From positions 1-7,140 of the forward strand of contig CAISGS010000076.1 of the NCBI GenBank assembly GCA_903884915.1: a DNA stretch of 7,140 nt. The letters are read 5' to 3'. The notes beneath the pieces are model-generated. The model made no database searches. It was not told where the DNA came from and worked only from the letters and a program-made list of their open reading frames with translations. The stretch comes from an uncultured Caulobacteraceae bacterium (GTDB taxonomy: Bacteria; Pseudomonadota; Alphaproteobacteria; Caulobacterales; Caulobacteraceae). Every line of letters begins with the position of its first letter. Positions within the stretch are counted from its first letter, which is position 1. Made by a program: the position numbers and the translations under genes. This document shows, piece after piece, positions 4,257 to 7,140 of this stretch.

Positions 4257-5717
4257 GTGGATTGTGCGCAGTCGCGTCTTGGCCCGTGGGGGCGTAAAGA
4301 GATTGACCGAAAGGACTATCCTCTGAGCCCGACCCGTAACCCTGTTGCACCCACCTCTTCCACGCCCGGGACATCCCTTGGCGGCGGGCTGCTGTGGCGT
4401 GGGATCTTGGCCTTGGTCATAGGGTGCGCGGGTTTAGGTCTTATTGCCCTTGGCATCCCGGCCATGGAGGAGGGACCTGTTCCGTTCCTCGCGCTGGCCG
4501 GTGCCATCCTGATCTTCACGGCGGTGCTGCTCATGCTGCGCGGCGGAGCTTCGACGCCAGCGACCGAAACCGCAGCCCTTCAGGCGCTGGAGCAGGAACT
4601 GGCGTCCCAACCGCACCTAATCCTCACCCTCAGCCCTGAGGGACGCGCCCTGAGCGCCTATGGCACGGTTCCAGAGGGAATTAGCCTCGATGGGCTGTTT
4701 GAGGCGGGACTGGTCGATGCCGCCGCGCAGGCCGATCAATCGGTGCTCCAAGCGGCGATCCAAGCCGCCTCCCGCGAGGGGCAGGGCCGGGCAGGCTTTT
4801 CCCCGCGCTATGCCATGCAAGCCTATGCGGTGGTTGATCTGCGCCGTCTGGCCGATGGCCGCCTTGCGGCGATCCTGCGCGATGCCTCGCTCGAACATTC
4901 CCACGCGGTTCGTCTCGAGACCGCGCGGATCGAAGCCGACGAGATGAACGCGGGCAAGTCTCGGTTCTTGGCCAATATGAGCCATGAGCTGCGCACGCCG
5001 CTCAATGCGATCATGGGCTTTTCCGACATTATGCGAACCCAGATGTTCGGTCCCCTGACGGGAAAATATGCCGAATATGTCGGACTTATCCACGAATCTG
5101 GCCGCCACCTGCTCGATCTGATCAACGATGTTTTGGACATGTCGAAGATCCAAGCCCAGCGCTATGAACTGACGCGGGAAATATTCGATATCCGCGAACC
5201 GGTCAGTGCGGCCCTGCGGCTCTTGCGCGTTCAGGCCGATGAGGCCGGGGTCAAGCTGCGCGGTAGCCTCCCCACCGGTTTGATCGAGGCCAATGCCGAC
5301 CGCCGAGCCTTGAAGCAGATCGTGATCAATCTGGTCTCCAACGCCATCAAGTTCACCCCGGCGGGCGGGCAGATCACGGTCAACCTTCAGGCCTATGGCG
5401 ACATCTTGGACCTGAGCGTGATCGACAATGGCATTGGCATCTCGGCCGAGGATGTCAGCCGCCTTGGTCGTCCCTTCGAGCAGGTGGGCGACACGACCCG
5501 GCAGATCGGCGGGACGGGTCTTGGCCTATCGCTGGTCCGCGCCTTTGCAGAGCTACATGGCGGTGAAATGATCATTGAAAGCCGTCTGGGCGAGGGCACG
5601 ACCGTGACCGTCCGTCTTCCGGTGCTGGATGTGGCACCGATCAGCCCGGCAGAACCCGAAGGGGCAAATGAGGCGCGGGCCAATGTCGTGGCCTTCCCCG
5701 GTGGTCGCCCCACCTAA
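4257..5717 (+). CDS. Membrane-bound sensor histidine kinase, DivJ/PleC (PdhS)-like
   Basis: From the GTG at 4257 the protein has 486 residues. Two hydrophobic segments (about 46-67 and 75-95) with a short loop anchor it in the inner membrane. A poorly conserved PAS-like region (about 118-212) leads into the HisKA helix FLANMSHELRTPLNAIMGF with phospho-acceptor His243. The following FGPLTGKYAEY, HESGRHLLDLIND and LDMSKI segments are the hallmark of the DivJ/PleC/PdhS group, whose usual partner is the response regulator DivK. The ATPase domain has an N box (NLVSNAIKFT, Asn362), DNGIGIS (390-396), RPFEQV and GGTGLGLS (418-425). No receiver domain or adjacent regulator gene is present. The start is uncertain: the GTG has no ribosome-binding site, whereas AAAGGA at 4310-4315 lies 7 nt before an in-frame CTG at 4323, which would give 464 residues. 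Assignment as DivJ itself is not supported, because Caulobacter DivJ has more membrane segments. Confidence 0.9.
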   Translation: MDCAQSRLGPWGRKEIDRKDYPLSPTRNPVAPTSSTPGTSLGGGLLWRGILALVIGCAGLGLIALGIPAMEEGPVPFLALAGAILIFTAVLLMLRGGASTPATETAALQALEQELASQPHLILTLSPEGRALSAYGTVPEGISLDGLFEAGLVDAAAQADQSVLQAAIQAASREGQGRAGFSPRYAMQAYAVVDLRRLADGRLAAILRDASLEHSHAVRLETARIEADEMNAGKSRFLANMSHELRTPLNAIMGFSDIMRTQMFGPLTGKYAEYVGLIHESGRHLLDLINDVLDMSKIQAQRYELTREIFDIREPVSAALRLLRVQADEAGVKLRGSLPTGLIEANADRRALKQIVINLVSNAIKFTPAGGQITVNLQAYGDILDLSVIDNGIGISAEDVSRLGRPFEQVGDTTRQIGGTGLGLSLVRAFAELHGGEMIIESRLGEGTTVTVRLPVLDVAPISPAEPEGANEARANVVAFPGGRPT

Positions 5718-5733
5718 TCTTTTTGATCTGAGC

Positions 5734-6660
5734 CTATTTCTGGCCTGAGGCTAGGAAGGCGCGCCCCGCTGCAAAGTCGCCCACTTCAATATAGGCGGTT
5801 CGGACACTGTCCCCGTCCCGGCCTGCAAAGACGAAGTCGACTCTAACCGCCTCGCGGGGGTCCAACTCTGCCATGGCCGCTGCGGCCGCCGGTGGCCAGC
5901 GAAAGGCGGTGCCGCTCTTGGCCTTGGCAGGGAGGAGATAGGGATCAGCTTCGCGGCGATCTTCGGCCAAGATGGCTCGAGATACCGACAGGGGCGCGGC
6001 CCTAGCATGGAGCGGAATCTTGCCGCTTTCGTTGGCAACCCGAGCATTGAGATAGGGCCTTGGGGCCTTGGTCAGGTCGCGCATCATGATCCGCGCGCTA
6101 TAGGGTATGGCCCCATCTGCAAAGCTCGCCGCCGCCACGAGGCCGCTTGACCCTGATCGAGAGGCGATGCCAAAGGTCATACTGTCCCAGCCAAACCGTG
6201 CCGTTTGGTACAGTTGCCAATTTGCGGTGTGGACGGCTTGCCCGCGACTGGCTGCCCAGCCGGCTGTGTCGCCCGGAAAGTCCATGCGCGTCAGACGGCT
6301 ATAGGCGGCAAAGGCCGATTTTACCCGGCTTGCGGCGACGGTCAGGTCCGACGACTGACAGGACACAGAATTTGACCGCAAGGTCGCTTGGCGCGCCGTG
6401 TCCTTGATCACGTCCTGATCGATGCCTGCGCGCAAGGCCGCGCCGCGCGCTTGCAGGCGTGCCGCATCAAGGGCAACGGTCACAGGCGGGGCAAACAGAT
6501 TGCAGCGATGGTCAGCGACGCTCATCACTGTGCGTTCATAGAACAGGTCAAGGGCCGTCGCCTGAGCGGCGGGTGCAACGGTCAGGGCCGCCGCGGTGGC
6601 AAGCCAACCCATCCCCTTTAGACCTATCGAGCGTTGCGGCATTTTGCGCGGGCTCATCAT
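5734..6660 (-). CDS. Exported protein of unknown function
   Basis: I do not recognise this 308-residue protein. It starts with a clear Sec signal peptide: basic residues 5-16 (RKMPQR...LK), a hydrophobic core WLATAAALTVAP, and likely cleavage after AQA (residue 34). The mature part begins near LDLFYERTVM and has just two Cys (53 and 101), which could form a disulfide in the periplasm. The middle contains a WQLYQTARFGWDSMTFG stretch and the end has VRVDFVFAGRDG followed by AYIEVGDF, reminiscent of a beta-sandwich. No lipobox or catalytic motif is visible. The frame stays open 84 codons further upstream, but that part would overlap the divergent DUF1491 gene and precede the signal peptide, so I start at the ATG pair at 6655-6660. 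The ribosome-binding site is weak. Its stop lies 16 nt from the kinase stop, convergent. Confidence 0.8.
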   Translation of the reverse strand: MMSPRKMPQRSIGLKGMGWLATAAALTVAPAAQATALDLFYERTVMSVADHRCNLFAPPVTVALDAARLQARGAALRAGIDQDVIKDTARQATLRSNSVSCQSSDLTVAASRVKSAFAAYSRLTRMDFPGDTAGWAASRGQAVHTANWQLYQTARFGWDSMTFGIASRSGSSGLVAAASFADGAIPYSARIMMRDLTKAPRPYLNARVANESGKIPLHARAAPLSVSRAILAEDRREADPYLLPAKAKSGTAFRWPPAAAAAMAELDPREAVRVDFVFAGRDGDSVRTAYIEVGDFAAGRAFLASGQK

Positions 6661-6701
6661 CACATTCTGATTTCTTGCTAGGTGCGAGATGCAGGCTGGA
6701 T

Positions 6702-6725
6702 GATACTGCGAAAACCTTTCGTCAA
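6702..6725 (-). promoter_or_regulatory. Candidate promoter of the exported-protein gene
   Basis: On the minus strand TTGACG (6725-6720) precedes GCAGTATC (6709-6702), which fits the Caulobacter housekeeping pattern (TTGACGS, then GCTANAWC) at five of seven defined -10 bases. The gap is about one base shorter than usual. The -35 lies inside the dyad at 6713-6729. Confidence 0.3.
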
Positions 6726-6729
6726 GGTT
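6713..6729. repeat. Operator-like inverted repeat between divergent genes
   Basis: AACCTT-TCGTC-AAGGTT is a perfect 6-bp dyad with a 5-nt spacer. It lies 17 nt before the DUF1491 start codon and over the candidate -35 of the divergent gene, a position where a bound regulator could affect both. Confidence 0.45.
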
Positions 6730-6745
6730 ATTCACGAGGCCTTGT

Positions 6746-7078
6746 ATGATCCTATCGACTGACATCTGGGTGGCCGCCCTGATCCGCCGGGCCGAGCTTG
6801 GCGGAGGGTTCGGTGTTGTGGCCCATAAGGGCGATGCGCGCGCAGGCTCAGTCTTGGTCAAGGCCTTCAACCAGCATGACGGCACGGTCCGGGTGTTTTC
6901 CGAGGCCACCAAAGGCGACGGGTCAAGGGTCTGGATGCAGCCCCTGTCGGCAACCGACGAGCCCTCTGCCGATGCCTATCTGGCCCGCAGTCTGCGCGTT
7001 GATCCCGATCTATGGGTGGTCGAGATTGAAGACCGCGAAGGTCGACATTTTCTTGTTGAGCCGGTCGACGGCACTTAA
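6746..7078 (+). CDS. DUF1491 family protein
   Basis: The 110-residue protein matches the DUF1491 pattern: an N-terminal STDIWVAALIRRAELGG stretch, KGDARAGSVLVKAFN (residues 28-42), a W-containing central strand (RVWMQPL), and an acidic segment ending DPDLWVVEIEDREGRHFL (86-103). The family is small, cytoplasmic and nearly confined to Alphaproteobacteria; its function is unknown. The length is normal and the gene looks intact. GAGG (6735-6738) lies 7 nt before the ATG at 6746. It is transcribed away from the exported-protein gene. Confidence 0.88.
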   Translation: MILSTDIWVAALIRRAELGGGFGVVAHKGDARAGSVLVKAFNQHDGTVRVFSEATKGDGSRVWMQPLSATDEPSADAYLARSLRVDPDLWVVEIEDREGRHFLVEPVDGT

Positions 7079-7117
7079 ATTCTTGACCAAATCATAAGAG
7101 TTGCGGCTAACTTACCA

Positions 7118-7139
7118 TTCCTGCCTACTGGCGCAGGAA
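7118..7139. repeat. Inverted repeat at the window end, possible terminator
   Basis: TTCCTGC pairs with GCAGGAA across an 8-nt loop, 40 nt after the DUF1491 stop. The window ends one base later, so a following T tract cannot be seen. A TTGACC at 7083-7088 could alternatively mark a promoter for a downstream gene. Confidence 0.35.
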
Positions 7140-7140
7140 C

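Noticed and set aside
4093..4326. 77-codon plus-strand open frame between sufE and the kinase
   Set aside because: It overlaps the sufE 5' end and the kinase start, has no ribosome-binding site and no recognisable sequence.
4617..5153. 178-codon minus-strand open frame inside the kinase gene
   Set aside because: It is antisense to the HisKA region, which is clearly the coding strand.
6661..6912. N-terminal extension of the exported protein by 84 codons
   Set aside because: It would bury the signal peptide internally and overlap the divergent DUF1491 gene.
1..7140. Mobile elements, CRISPR arrays, tRNA genes or a defence system
   Set aside because: I saw no transposase, integrase, regularly spaced repeat, tRNA-like fold or defence-gene motif; the genes look like ordinary chromosomal content.

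Overview
The window looks like chromosomal DNA of a stalked or dimorphic alphaproteobacterium, most likely Caulobacterales. Four things point there: a MucR/Ros regulator followed by a single-domain PAS_5 protein (the mucR1-mopJ pair of Caulobacter, as I recall it), a DivJ/PleC-like histidine kinase, a DUF1491 protein, and GANTC motifs (the CcrM methylation site) that are rare across the window but packed into one intergenic region. By eye the GC content is in the upper fifties, which fits Asticcacaulis-like genomes better than the roughly 67% of Caulobacter or Brevundimonas. The genus is inference. I see no mobile element, tRNA, rRNA or CRISPR array.

Layout. Positions 1-603 (minus) hold the N-terminal third of a GMC-family flavin oxidoreductase cut by the window edge. 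Divergent from it, 799-1686 (plus) is a crotonase-fold acyl-CoA enzyme. Its active-site layout resembles delta3,delta2-enoyl-CoA isomerases more than hydratases. A gene-free, AT-richer stretch (1687-2079) leads to mucR (2080-2499), which ends in a strong intrinsic terminator (2550-2584). The mopJ-like PAS gene follows (2712-3197). Next come a small protein made only of a DnaA domain IV-type helix-turn-helix (3300-3680), a SufE sulfur acceptor on the opposite strand (3681-4106), and a membrane histidine kinase (4257-5717). After a convergent junction lies an exported protein of unknown function (5734-6660, minus), divergent from a DUF1491 gene (6746-7078).

The centre of the window reads as a cell-cycle control neighbourhood: MucR (in Caulobacter a repressor of G1 genes that can also shield GANTC sites from CcrM), a MopJ-like PAS protein (in Caulobacter it links DivJ and CtrA and is induced in S phase), a DnaA-like DNA-binding protein and a DivJ/PleC-type kinase. 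The best signal is non-coding. Nine GANTC sites lie within 202 bp between mucR and mopJ (2499-2700), against nine in the other ~6.9 kb by hand count. A near-consensus CtrA box and several GANTC-based palindromes lie inside this cluster. It looks like a methylation-sensitive promoter switch. A second regulatory candidate is a pair of near-identical dyads (3198-3215 and 3228-3245) bracketing the promoter of the DnaA-like gene, one of them containing a DnaA-box-like sequence.
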